From Opisthocomus hoazin (taxonomy: Eukaryota > Chordata > Aves > Opisthocomiformes > Opisthocomidae), in NCBI RefSeq assembly GCF_030867145.1, contig NC_134418.1, forward strand, positions 7,188,802 through 7,252,801: DNA of 64,000 nt, read 5' to 3'. The notes beneath the pieces were generated by a model. It had not been told where the DNA came from, searched no databases, and saw only the letters and a program-made list of their open reading frames with translations. Of this stretch, positions 11,101 through 22,403 are shown in pieces; position 1 is the first letter of the stretch; each line of letters begins with the position of its first letter. The translations under genes and the position numbers were made by a program.

Positions 11101-14100
11101 CTAGACTGTGGAATATGTGTTGATAAAATAGCTTGCTGTCTCTCTCAAAGATTAAGTTACGTGAGTGTGATAGACCTATTGACTGTTGGCTTCTTGGAAA
11201 TGCGTGTCTGACTTCGGGCCTAAGCATATTCATGGCTAATTTGTTCCTATTGCGTTTAAATTGACATCGCCCTTTAGTTTGACTGACTCCTGATGTCTAC
11301 TCCAGTACTCCCAGTATGTGAGATCAATCAACCAGTTTGTTTTGTCGGGCATAATATATCCTGGGCTTTGCTTATTTCACAGCCAGTTAATATTGATGGC
11401 TTACATTTCCTTTCGGATCAACTCATAGACCCAAGCTTTTCCTCCCATCGCTGTTTCTAACTGCTGAACTCCCCGAGCGTCCTGTTCATTACTGAGTTCA
11501 ATTTCATTTCTGACACTCTGCATTACAAGATTTGTGCAGCTCTTCCTGTATGGTGTTATAGTCCTCATTTGTACACAGAAATGCCTCCCCATTTTATGTC
11601 ATCTACAAATGGCTTTGGGAGACTTCACATTTCTGCAGGACGGGCGTTAATAGGAATATAAGCTGAACTGAGCACTAAGGTAGACCTATTAAGAAGTCTG
11701 TTAGCACCTTTCTGGCATTTTAATGTTTTCTTGCCTTAGCCAATTTCTTACTCACCTTAAAGCTTTTTTTTTTCCTCACTATAGAAACTTATCTCCAGTT
11801 CTCCTGAAAATTTTCCATGTGGCACAGTACTAGATACCCTACCAAAGTACAGAAAGGGTAATGCGTTCCCTTTCTCTCGGAACTCGGTTCTTTTCCTCCA
11901 GGGAAAGATGATTTTAAACTTTCAACTTAATTGCGAATGAAACATCTTTAGTAATTCCATGCTGGAAAAGGGTGGAAAATTCAAATGTCTCTGCGCGTTT
12001 AAAATTTGTTTGGTGTACTGTTGAGATCAAACTGGTGGGATACTTTTTTTTTCTTTCGCTCTTAAATATAGTTACTCACTTGTTACTCTCCTGTCAGAAT
12101 GTAAATTACTGACAAGGGTTTTATAAGAAATCTTCGCAGGTTCATGTGTAATTTTGTGTGCTCACTGTATTACAGTTCTGGAATGGAGATTACCTGCTTA
12201 CTCTGATACAAGTGCATTAAGTTATTTGAGTTTTGTTTCCATCTTCAGGTGATAACAGCCTCTTCCCATAAGCTCACTAACCTGTCCGTGGCCAGCCAGC
12301 TCCTCTTCACTGGAAGCTGAGTCAGAGCATTCATTTCATTTTAGAAAGAAAAGTATCTTACAATTCCATCTTCATTGTGTGGTGATCCTGCTGCTTTTCC
12401 CTCTGTTCTGTTCGTATTCATAGGACTGAAAAGCCTTTTGGTGCAGCTTGTAATATTCTTTGTATGGTCTAACTTGAATTGCTCATTTCTCCTTTTTTTT
12501 TTTTTTTCTTGCATGTCTTTCTTCGCTAGCTTTTCCTTTTGACCTTTTTTCAGTTCTTATAGATTATCAAACTACTTCTAACATCTTTTTGGAAGCACTT
12601 GCTTGACAACTTTTTTCCCCTTGCTTGAAATATAAAATCCCGATAGCTTTAACACCTTGGACTTGAAGAGCATCCAGGCTTCTTCCACATTCAAATTCCT
12701 GGTCTCCTCAGTCACAGGTTTTTAAGCTAAATTTCTTAGCTTATCAAAATTCACATTTCTTAAATAAAATCTATTACAACTGTTTGCAAGTTATCTTGAA
12801 TTTAAACTGAACTACATCATGCTTGCTTAACCCCGCAGTGTTTTCTCAGACATCCTCATACACAGAGATGATGACTACTTTCCAAAATAAAACCCTTGCC
12901 TCTGTGTGGTGAACTCCCAGTGTTGTAAGTGGGTGTTGTCTGCACAGAGCAGCTGCAATGGACATGTTTATTTGGGTTTTTTTTGACGTAATGACACAAA
13001 AAAGCATGAGTCCAAGAAATTTCACAAAGCTTCAGTGTGCAAAACCACGGTAGGGTTCTCTCTAGTTACAAAACACAAACTGTTAGTTCTGTTGTTGTCC
13101 TACAGTATAAGTAACTTTCTCCAAGAGAGACTTCTTCATAAGAAGGGAGTCAAACTGGTATTAAAAAATCTGCCAATACAGTCAGGTGACAGTAAAACAG
13201 ACTGGTGACTGTGTTTACAAAAACTCTCCTTCTCGTGACACTTAAAGTGAATCTTGCAGTATCAGACAGAAGCAGCAGAGCAGGATCCGTTCTGCTCCAC
13301 GAAACATTAGTGCGTTCTCAACAGCTCTGCTAGGGTTTTTCAGAACACGCACACAGGATATGGGAAGCAACCAATCTCTGAGTAGTTGTACCAAGGACTG
13401 ATCCAGTTACCAACGTTTGGCTTTTACACTTACTAATAAAACGTATACTTAGTAATAAAACGTCGTGTTTCCTTACTGTGTTGGATGCATTTACCACACT
13501 GTAGTAGCTCTGAGGATATACTGGCGTTAAGGTACCTTTGGGAACATGGTCTCTTTTGGTTGGAGTACATGAAAGGGAGTTTAAAATATCCAAAGTAACT
13601 GCTTCAGTTACATTGGGTGATGGAAGGAAGCCTCAGTAATAGGGCAGGTTTCCCCAGATGGTTGTCTCGGTGCTTGAAGGTTACGCTTAGCTAATCAGAA
13701 AAGCTTTTCTGTGTGATGTGTGTGTTTTGAGAATAACTTGAAGGATTCTTACCTAGATGTTCACCTCTGGTTTTATTTAAACATGTTGCCCTCAGTGGAA
13801 TGGGAGTATAATCTGTAACTTCAGTTTGTTTCCCTATGTAGAATGTCCTGCTTGGTGAATTCTCTTATTTTAAGGCTCTGAGAGGATGCTACTTACCACA
13901 AAGCAGATTTTTTTTTTTTTTTTTGAGTCTCAAAAGCCAGACACACGTTCCAGCTCTGCGCCTCAGTACATAGAGAACCGTTAATCATGGTGACAACCTA
14001 ACTTCCAGAGGAAAGCTGACATTTCAGGTTATTAAGTCAGAAAATGATTGGGAGAAGTTTAATGGCGGGTAAACAAATACCTAACAAATGGAAGTTTCAA

Positions 14101-17100
14101 AACCTAATTTAAAAATGTATTTTAAGTAGTTACCAGTCAGCCTGCAGAAGCATGTGAGGCATTTCTAAAATAGAAACTGCGATGGCTCATGGAATAATGC
14201 ATGATCAGTCATGTCATTCAAAATTACCTGTCAGCTGCAGGCAGGCAGGTTCCTCTTTTTCTCTCCCCCCCTCTTCTTTCCCCCCCCCCTTTTTTTTCCC
14301 CCCATCTCTCTTTTTTTTTTTTTTTTTTTCCCCTGTACAGCTTCAAGTCAGAGGATGAGTGCTTATACTTTGTCATTTGTGTCTGCAGAAGCTTACATCT
14401 AGGTAACCTGAAGTACTGCTTTAATATGCTAGGTTAGAACAAATCAGACCCTGGGATATATCACAGTGAGTTATCATCCGGAAATGGCAGATGGGACATT
14501 GGAGTTGGTGGAACAGTCACGTAAAGTTACAGAGTGAGTCACTGGCAAAGCTGGGAGGAGTGAAGATTTTTAGGCATTATCTGGGAGTTCAATCACTAGT
14601 TTCCACCGCTTAGGAGTGGTTGTTGGCAGTATAACCTGGTACCAGGTACGTACGCTCCAACTGATTTTACTTGCGCTGAGACAACGTCTCTTTGGTATCT
14701 TGTAACTTTTCATGGACAACTGTAGTAAAATAATGGTCTTTTTTACTGGGAAGAAGAGGAACCTGCTGCACCCTTTTACTTTCTCCCCTAGTATGAACTG
14801 GTTAGTGATAGTTCTGTTATTTTTCCAAGGTTTTTGTAACCTACCACTGATTTTAGTATCTTAGCAGGTACTTAAAATGATGATGCACGTTTTTCTTTCT
14901 GCAGAAACTGTATTTCTGTCTTAGAGCTTCACTCTCCAAAGACACTTAGTGTGACTACCAGTTGTATATACCTGCTGTATGTTCTAAGAGAGGGGGAAGA
15001 CAGTATCAAGGGTGACTAGATTTCTGTTTTCATGAAACTTCCTCTTTATTTCGGGAAGCAAATTTACTGTGATGCTAAATTACTGTTTCCTTTTGGCAAT
15101 AGGTCATAGCAAACGACAGAAGCCCACTGGTGGGTAGAGTCCACTGGGAGAAAATGGTGAAGAAAGTATCAAGATTCGGCATACGTACTGGCACTTTTAA
15201 CTGTTCCAGTGACCCCAGGTATATTCTTAAAGGATTATCTAAATCCCAGGAATATCTGAAGTCTCAGCTGCATTCTGGCAGCAGGGCTTGCTATGTTGTA
15301 GAAGTAGCTGTGACAGAAGGTGGCTTTATTCATGTTTTTATCTCTACTAAAGTCTGTTCAGAATTCTCCATTACATTATTTATCAGCATCATAAACACAG
15401 ATCTGCAGCTTCCTAAAGCATGATGTGGGAAATACGTGATTAGACTATGCGGAGTGTAATACAGCAGCGGAAGGGAATGAATAGAAGAATCTGGCCTTAC
15501 AGTCCAGGCATTCGGGGACAAGAACTGTGCTTGCTTGGGACAAAGCCGAATATATATAGCCCACATAAGGGAGCTGTATCAGTTGCAGAGTTGTTACATT
15601 GCCATCTGGAAGGGAGAAGCGCAGGTTAGCATGACCCTTGCAAACAGTGCCCGCTTCTCAGGATTACTGAGAAGTCCTGTTCCCTGACCAATGGGGGTAT
15701 GTTTTTGTGTAAACTTGCACACACCCTTTGACAACATACAGTGTGTTATGCAGCATTCACTGTTGTTTGCTTATGATTTTGAACAAGGAAGAGGAGCAGA
15801 GCCAAAGAAGCTATTAATAATTCCATGCTGCTGTAAAAAGAATTTTTTTTTTTAACATTTTGTTGGAAGCTTTTGCTTCACATGATGGAAAACTTTGTCT
15901 AGAATTCCAGTGGTATGTGTGGATACGCACACGTCTTACACAGCCTGAGTCCTAAATGTTTACAGAAATCTCAAACTTAATCATAAGAGAAAATGCTTAG
16001 ACTTTGCAGTGCTTATGCAAAATAATGTTGTATAATCAAAACACTGGTATTTCAACAGCTTAAAAATTTGGCAGGGTTTCTCTTTGCAGAGCTCCTAACT
16101 AGTCTTAATGTTATGATCAAATACTATGTTTTAAATTAATTCATTTTTCCCTAATACAAAAAAATGTTTTGTTGAGTAAGCCCTCATGAATAGGTTTCAT
16201 CAGGTTGCAGCTGAAATTCAGAATGACACTGCATGCTACAGTAGTCAGGCTACATTTATTAGTAGGGTCATATTGTATGGCTCCTTCTGAAAACATTACC
16301 TTCAGATTCCTGAGATGGGGAGTTGTAATTGTCTAAATATGAGTTGGTAGACCACAGCCAGAGAGGATGTAGGTTAGATGGCTCATGACTGAGGCTGATG
16401 GCCCCTGTTTCAGCGCACAGGGTTTTCGGAGGCAGTTTGCGTGCCTGCTGGCTGTGTAATGTTGCGATTGTTGACGGTTGCCAGACATTTCCTAAAAGGA
16501 GGACTAGATAAAGTGGAGGGCATAGTAATGCTGGCAGGAAAGATGCGTGAGAGAAGGCATCTTCTGAGTCACCAGACTTGTCTCACAGTTAACTGAGGTC
16601 TGCACCACTACTCAGGGTTTGGCCTTGAAGAGCTTTTGGGTATGGATTTGGAGTTCATCCCAGCTCAGTGCTCTGCCTGCCGGGCAGTGGGGGTATTCTT
16701 TTAGCCCACATCATCCGGCAGCACGTGTCTGCTTCTTCCTCCGCCAGCTTCGTGGCGAGCTCTCTCACCACACCTCGTAGCCTGGCTGCGTCCTTCCAAA
16801 ATGGCCCCAGTAGGAAGTGGACACTTGTCAGCTTCGTTAAAGCAACTGTGAACAGACCAGTGCTTTGTTAACTTCACCCCACTTTTGCCTGGAAAAACTA
16901 GGACAGAAGGAAGCAATGGGAAGGTTATCTGCAGGCTCAGGAAAGCTGTGGGACATGGAGTTACACTGCAGTGGTTTTCTTCTTGGCTGGAAGGCCAAGG
17001 AAAAATAGCTTCTAATACTAAAGGTTTATGGTGACAAGTCAGCTTGCGTATTTTTCAAATCCAGCTATAAAGCGTGACTGTGTGGCCTTGTTTGCTGTAA

Positions 17101-18931
17101 TGACCCATGAACATTAACACTACTCTTCATCCTGTTTTATGAATACGTATCTCTTTACAGCATTTCTGTAAGATAGATAACATGTGTTGTAAGAACACAC
17201 TTTGCTAGAGAATATTGGGTGCCCATAGTTCCTACTATTATTAAAGACTCTCAGGTGCTCAGCATGTCTCGTTTTTGGGCTGGTAACAAATGTAAGGACT
17301 GCGGCTCCAGGGATATGAAACTCTGTAACCTAACCTGCCATTTTCTTTGTAGATACTGCAAGAAAAGGGGTTGGCTGAAATCCACTCTCATTATGTCGGT
17401 TCCGCAAACCAGCACCTCCAAGGGAAAAGTAATGCTTAAGGAATACAGCGGGCGCAGAATCGAAGTGGAGCACATCTTCAAATGGATCACAGCCCATGCT
17501 GCTTCTCGGATCAAAACCATCTACAACTCCGAACACTTAAAAGAAGAATGGAACAAGAGTGACCAGTACCGTGTGAAAATATACCTGTTTGCCAACCTCG
17601 ACCAGCCTCCGGCCTTCTTCTCCGCACTAAGTGTAAAGTTTACTGGAAGAGTAGAGTTTATTTTTGTGAACGTGGAAAACTGGGACAATAAAAGTTACAT
17701 GGCAGAAATTGGTATCTACAAGACACCATCGTACATACTTCGGACTCCCGAGGGGATTTACAGGTATGGAAACAACACTGGTGAATTTATATCACTACGT
17801 GCCATGGATTCCTTTTTGCGCTCGTTACAACCAGAAGTTAATGATTTATTTGTTTTAAGCTTAGTTTTGGTTAATCTGATGGCTTGGATGGACCTGTTTA
17901 TTACACAAGGCGCTACTATAAAGCGTTTTGTGGTTCTTATAAGCACTTTAGGGACGTACAATTCATTATTAATTATTTCTTGGCTGCCCGTGTTAGGTTT
18001 TTTGCAACTACCCTACTTAGACAGCTTTTATGAGTACAGTTTAAAACTCTTCAGGTACTCTAACACAACTACTTTGGCTTCTTGGGTAAGAGCCGACTGG
18101 ATGTTCTACTCTTCGCATCCAGCTCTCTTCCTCAGCACGTACCTTGGTCACGGTTTACTAATTGATTACTTTGAGAAGAAAAGAAGACGCAATAACAACA
18201 CCGATGAAGTAAATGCTAATAATTTGGAGTGGCTGTCAAGCCTGTGGGACTGGTACACCAGCTACTTGTTTCACCCTATTGCTTCTTTTCAACACTTTCC
18301 TTTTGACTCAGATTGGGATGAAGACCCGGATTTGTTCCTAGAGCGGTTGGCCTTCCCCGACCTCTGGCTTCACCCTCTGATACCAACCGATTATATAAAA
18401 AACTTACCGATGTGGAGGTTTAAATGCCTTGGCGTCCATTCTGATGAGGAAGTGCTGGAAACCTTTCAAGACAGCGAAAGTGACTCTGACAGTGAAAACA
18501 AAGAGGTCTTCAGCAGCGAAAAAGAAGTCTCGGAGAACGATGAGCTAAACGCGTTTCACAGGCGCAGGGAAGGAGAGCCTGGGTGCGGTGCCGAGACCTG
18601 TTCGTGTGCCAATAAATATTGTCATCACGAGCCGCATGAACGGAAAGCGAGGTCCTACGGCTCCTACAGCACCGCAGGTGACATGGAGCCAGATTGGTCA
18701 GCTTGGCCCTCCGAGATGTTGCACTGTACAGAATGTGTTGTGTGTCTAGAAAATTTTGCAAACGGTTGTCTGCTGATGGGCTTGCCGTGCGGCCACGTGT
18801 TCCACCAGAATTGCATCGTGATGTGGCTGGCCGGCGGGCGACACTGCTGCCCCGTCTGCAGGTGGGCTTCGTACAAAAAAAAGCAGCCATACACACATCC
18901 GCAGCCTTTGTCGAATGATACCCCATCTTAG
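1573..18931 (+). CDS. RNF103: RNF103 (Kf-1), ER-membrane RING-H2 E3 ubiquitin ligase, four coding exons
   Basis: Coding exons 1573-1798, 3780-3919, 15103-15218 and 17353-18931 splice in phases 1, 0 and 2 into 686 codons plus TAG; the human protein has 685 residues and is near-identical over most of the length. Visible features: hydrophobic N-terminal segment about 4-24; three further membrane segments about 326-346, 352-376 and 413-433, the last followed by a basic EKKRRRNNN stretch; an acidic serine-rich region about 525-555; and a C-terminal RING-H2 finger with ligands C622, C625, C640, H642, H645, C648, C660 and C663. All eight ligands are present. The family is known as an ER ubiquitin ligase linked to ER-associated degradation; here that is inferred from homology. 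Start chosen as the ATG at 1573, matching the conserved MWxKL terminus; an in-frame ATG lies upstream at 1417. CHMP3 follows on the same strand. Confidence 0.96.
1799..3779 (+). other. RNF103 intron 1
   Basis: The first 850 bases continue the CpG-rich island and carry chance open frames on both strands; the rest is AT-leaning, with a T homopolymer at about 3018-3033. No repeat family or RNA gene recognised. The acceptor is TCTCTTTTTCAG at 3768-3779. Confidence 0.7.
3780..3919 (+). CDS. RNF103: RNF103 coding exon 2
   Basis: Encodes [20 protein letters not shown] and on to [10 protein letters not shown], residues 76-122. Acceptor phase 1 completes the Gly codon split by intron 1; the donor ACAG/GTATAT leaves the frame at phase 0. 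The lumenal or cytosolic side of this segment cannot be told from sequence. Confidence 0.93.
4045..4065. repeat. G homopolymer, 21 bases
   Basis: An uninterrupted run of G lies 126 bases after the exon 2 donor. Such a run can form G-quadruplexes in the nascent RNA, because G is on the coding strand. It is also a typical place for length errors in sequencing and assembly. Confidence 0.95.
4460..4776 (+). mobile_element. CR1 LINE 3' fragment
   Basis: A 5'-truncated CR1 in sense orientation. It retains the end of ORF2 (a fragment like [19 protein letters not shown] in the 4471-4662 frame), the GGTTGGACTTGATGATCTTA 3' UTR motif and a tail of ATGATTCTATG repeats from about 4725 to 4775. The subfamily differs from the copy at 758-1055 in its 3' UTR. 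An A-rich stretch at 4422-4449 lies just upstream. Confidence 0.85.
11040..12900 (-). mobile_element. Probable ancient LINE-like remnant, antisense
   Basis: Several blocks read like the antisense of an old amniote non-LTR element found degraded in many bird and reptile introns. One block at about 11815-11845, read on the minus strand, is similar to the reverse-transcriptase text around an 'AFDTVPH'-type motif. Other blocks near 11600, 11960 and 12660-12720 occur in the order I would expect. Frames are destroyed, boundaries are uncertain and the family name cannot be given. Confidence 0.3.
13428..13463. repeat. 17-bp direct duplication
   Basis: ACTTACTAATAAAACGT at 13428-13444 is repeated with one mismatch as ACTTAGTAATAAAACGT at 13447-13463, two bases apart. 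A small local duplication in the intron with no recognised function. Confidence 0.8.
14251..14334 (+). repeat. Long polypyrimidine tract
   Basis: About 84 bases of almost pure C and T (one A near 14304), with C10 and T18 runs, leading straight into CCCTGTACAG. It is a microsatellite-like tract that also has the form of an unusually strong 3' splice-site pyrimidine tract, and it could form triplex DNA. Confidence 0.9.
15103..15218 (+). CDS. RNF103: RNF103 coding exon 3
   Basis: Encodes [20 protein letters not shown] through [11 protein letters not shown], residues 123-160 plus two bases of the next codon. Acceptor GGCAATAG; donor ACCCCAG/GTATAT. The Arg codon is completed by exon 4. Confidence 0.93.
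15219..17352 (+). other. RNF103 intron 3
   Basis: No repeat family recognised. The last 89 bases before the acceptor (from an ATG at 17264) stay open in frame with exon 4, so retention of this end of the intron would not stop translation. The acceptor is TTTTCTTTGTAG. Confidence 0.7.
17353..18931 (+). CDS. RNF103: RNF103 terminal coding exon (membrane segments and RING-H2)
   Basis: A single 1,579-base exon encodes residues 161-686, about three quarters of the protein, including three membrane segments and the RING-H2 finger at 622-663. It is preserved without a stop or frameshift. The C-terminus ends in a basic KKKQPY stretch and PLSNDTPS. The large exon is not a retrocopy because three upstream exons join it in phase. 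Confidence 0.97.
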
Positions 18932-19502
18932 CTGTGTGCCCATGTCCTTCGTAAGCTTTCAGGATATTACTGCTTGCCTTTTAAATGTTAGTCACTTAAA
19001 AGATTATGCGGTTTGAAGTTTTAGTTTAAATGTTAGTGCAGTGAACTAAAATATACAAGATGCTAACGTTAACGACAGAATCATTTGGTTGCCTTGTATG
19101 TTGAACTGAATGCATACTTACCGTACAATAACTTTTTTTCTTTTCAACATCTGGAAACTCGATGCTGTTTTTGTAAGCACAAAAATCAAGCCTACAACAG
19201 AAGCGTACTCCAGCAAATGTTTACAGGTTAGGATGTGGGTGAAATTGAAATTCTAATCAGAGGCAATTGCTTAATTTAAGTGTTTCTTATTTTAGAGTCT
19301 GTTCAGCACATCTTTGTTGAATAATGTATGTTGTAAGACAGTACCATTTAAAATGAAATTGGTGAAATAAATTATTTTAAAAGGAGATTTGTAATGTTAA
19401 TTGTTTTGATAAATATTTTGTGTGTATGGTTACGGATGTCTTGCTGGTCTGATTTATCTGTGAAGAAAATAAAAATATAACACAACTTTTGTGACTAATA
19501 AA
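18932..19502 (+). other. RNF103 3' UTR
   Basis: An AT-rich untranslated tail after the TAG at 18929-18931. It has no open frame of note and contains three poly(A) signals near its end. The true cleavage site is probably within 30 bases of one of them. Confidence 0.7.
19366..19502 (+). terminator. RNF103 poly(A) signal cluster
   Basis: AATAAA occurs at 19366-19371, 19468-19473 and 19497-19502. The middle and last copies are followed by TTTTGTGACT and similar T/G-rich sequence, as expected downstream of a cleavage site. Alternative use would change the 3' UTR by only about 130 bases. Confidence 0.7.
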
Positions 19503-20318
19503 TCATCTCCTAATGATGCAGGAATTCATTGCTCCAGTGTCAGCCACTGGCCAAGCGGGAGGTGATGGTGTTTCACTGGGAACTACTTCCGTCGTAAGTC
19601 CTCTGTGTTGAGGTGCTTCTCAGCTTGACAAGTGGTTTTCCAGTTGATTACAAGGAAGAAGTTGATTGTTAGGAGACTTCAGGGTAGTGCTTCTACAGCC
19701 TTGACGCAAACCATCGTGAAGTAGCAGAATATTGTCATGCAGTGACAAAAGTGGCTTGTAAAGGTAAAAATTGCCAGATTCCAACTGCTGGTATTTTGAA
19801 GTGATCTCTGATCTCTTGGAGAAAAGTGGTAGTTGTTTGATGCCATAAAAAATTGAGTCTGTTGTTTTCTTTATATTTTAGTATGAAACTGTGGGTTTGG
19901 TTGTACCTTTCAGAAATCATCTGGCTGCAAATCCACAGAGGAAATGCTGGCAGGAAAAAAAAAAAAAAAGAGGGTGCAATGATGCAAGTAGAAGAAAAGG
20001 CTAAACTAGAAAGGTGTTTTCAGTTGTCTCATTGTTTTATTTCTTTTCTAGTTCTTGCCCGTGTTGTATGAAAGGAAGATAATTGAATGAAGACAGTAAT
20101 AGGAAATGTAAACATGGGTCCCCTCTTGCAGTTACGATCTGTCTCTCTCTGTGCCTTTACAGAGGGTTGGAGGCTGGTGCTCACAAAGCTCTCTGGCATT
20201 GTTTTATCTGTCCAGGGTCCCTGGGCTCTAGTTTTTTCAGTAACAAATCTTTCGTGCCTCCAGTCACCAGGTGTCTTCCCAAGAGGATATTCTCCTAATA
20301 ATCGGAAGAGCTGACAGT

Positions 20319-20377
20319 TGATGGTTGGATTTGATGATCTTAGAGGTCTTTTCCAACCTTGATGATTCTATGATTCT
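20319..20377 (+). mobile_element. CR1 LINE 3' tail
   Basis: Only the extreme 3' end remains: GGTTGGATTTGATGATCTTA, GGTCTTTTCCAACCTT and two ATGATTCT units. It is of the same 3' UTR type as the copy at 4460-4776. Confidence 0.75.
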
Positions 20378-22327
20378 CATCAGGAGAGCTGTTTTTAATT
20401 GCGAGTGCTTTTTCCTATTGCAGAACTGAAGCAGGGAGGTAGAAGGGGTGTAATATCACCAACTCTCCCATGGTCCAGCAAGTAATTTTTATTCCAGTTG
20501 AGGCCTGTCAGTACATGCCCTTTATCTGTCATTACAGCCACGGCAGAGGCATAATGAGGGCAAAGAGCGTTTCTGCTTCCAGTTTGTGCGGCAGTGTGAC
20601 ACTCAGCCTATGTGCATATTGTAAGCAGCTGGGGCTGAAATCCATATTGTTTCAGGACTGTCTCGAAACCCACACTGAACTGAGGCCTTGCCATCTCCAA
20701 AGGGGAAATGGATGAGAGCTTTTGAATATAAATAAGGCTGTAGTTTATGTACTGAAGTACACACGGTCCACCATAGCCTTTTGCTTGTACCTTGGTGTTT
20801 GCCAAAATGCTGAGAGCAGTACGTCCAAGCGACGCTGCGTCCCGGGGACACTGCGTGCTTCTGGAGCACTGCTTTGCTGCTGAAAGCTGACCTCCTCACA
20901 CAAAGCCTGAGCCCAAGCAGCTCCTGTGTGCAGGTTCAGCCTTACTTGTTTCAGCTGAAGACTTGTTTTAATGACCTCAGCTGCTGTACGAGTCCAATTC
21001 TTTTGATGAATGACACAAAGTACTGTTTAATTAGCAAGAGAGCCGCACTGGGCACAGCCGTATGAGCAGATAATTATGACCAGTAGAAAGCTGTGACTGA
21101 AAGTTCGGTCCCCTCGTGTCTGTTAGCCTGCGTTATATAAATTGTTGTGATCCAGTTCCTGGTGATGCATCTGTTTCAAAATCTGCAGCAGCTGGTGTAG
21201 TGTATTGGTAGTCCCAGCAGGAAAGAAAAAGCAGTTGGATGTATTTATTTTATGAAATGCTCGTGTCAGTAGCAGCAGAAGCATCCAAGTAGGATTGTTT
21301 TCTACAGAGCGCAGAATCTCAGACAGCCCTTACCCAGTGTGTTAACAGTTTAAAATCTGGAGAACAGAGCAAAGACTGTGCCTATAACAAGGTCAGCAGT
21401 TTTGCTGCTCGCTTATTTTGCCTTGCTGGGCTGGGTTGTAAAGTGTCTAAACAGAGATGCTAAGCACTCCTGAACTACAGTGTTTTATTCTCTCACATCT
21501 TGTGCCTGAAAGCTGGCCACCAGCTGTAAACAGAAAGTGTCAAATGATTGATGTGAGGTTATTTATGTCAGTAGGTTTAACGAGGGCGATGGATGTTTCG
21601 TGCTGCTATGAAGAGAGGATGGATTTAGATCATCTCTGGAAGTCTTTGCCAGTCTCAGCAATTATGGTTTTGTTACGCTGGCTTTCCTACTGCTGGTACT
21701 CAGCCCAAAATGAAAGCTCTTCTTTCCGAAGTGTATTTAGATCTGGTTTTCATTCTGCATCGAGTCTTGGAAGGAAAAAAGACAAAGGAGAACTGCACAT
21801 TTTTGTAACTGTTTACAAAATATCTTTCTCTGGGAATTAAATAATGAGGGTAAGTATAATTGTAAGGTATTGGAGTTAGACTAAGTTAATAGCACCTTTT
21901 TCTTCTTAAGCTTCTGCACTCCTTCTGTACATTGGTGATTATTTCTAGTCCTCTGCATCTCGCTTGCGCATTGAGGCGCAAGGAGATGGAGCGACTTGCC
22001 AGAGCTCACCCCGCAGCACCCAGCAGGGTGGCTCCAAGCTGCCCGTTCCTTTTGGCCAGGTTACCCACCCTTTGCTGCAGAGAGGATGGTGGAGAGCAGA
22101 GATGAGCCAGGCCTTGCCAGTGGGGCATCTCGGAAAGAGCCCTGGCAGCTGAAGACAAGGCAGGCAGCATCTGCTGTGCTACGACCTGCTTCTCTTTGGG
22201 TCTCCTGCGACTCTTCCCTGGGCTGCAAGGGAAAGATACGAAGTGTAGTTTGAGTCACCCCTTGCATGCCTTGATTTTATAAATACTCTGTGCCTTCCTG
22301 CAATCTGTGTGACGATGGGGCGAGGGC

Positions 22328-22359
22328 AAGCGGTGATGTAACCAAGCGGTGATGTAACC
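22328..22359. repeat. 16-bp perfect tandem duplication
   Basis: AAGCGGTGATGTAACC is present twice back to back (22328-22343 and 22344-22359), 45 bases before the CR1 at 22404. Confidence 0.9.
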
Positions 22360-22403
22360 TGCTCTGTCATCTGCTTTTATTGCTCTTAAACTGCAACAGC
22401 CCA

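Larger units (their letters stand above)
3920..15102 (+). other. RNF103 intron 2 (11.2 kb)
   Basis: The largest intron. It holds a 21-base G run at 4045-4065, a CR1 at about 4460-4776, a probable very old LINE-like remnant at about 11040-12900, a 17-bp near-perfect direct duplication at 13428-13463, T homopolymers (for example 13905-13924) and an 80-base pyrimidine tract at 14251-14334. No open frame here looks like a gene, and no tRNA or snoRNA was recognised. Confidence 0.7.
19503..22403. other. Intergenic DNA between RNF103 and CHMP3
   Basis: Unique-looking DNA with an A-run near 19957-19970, a short CR1 tail at 20319-20377 and a 16-bp perfect tandem duplication at 22328-22359. A 127-codon open frame lies at 21457-21840 but has no recognisable domain. 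The human orthologues are joined by read-through transcripts across the corresponding interval; nothing in the sequence tells whether that happens here. Confidence 0.6.
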
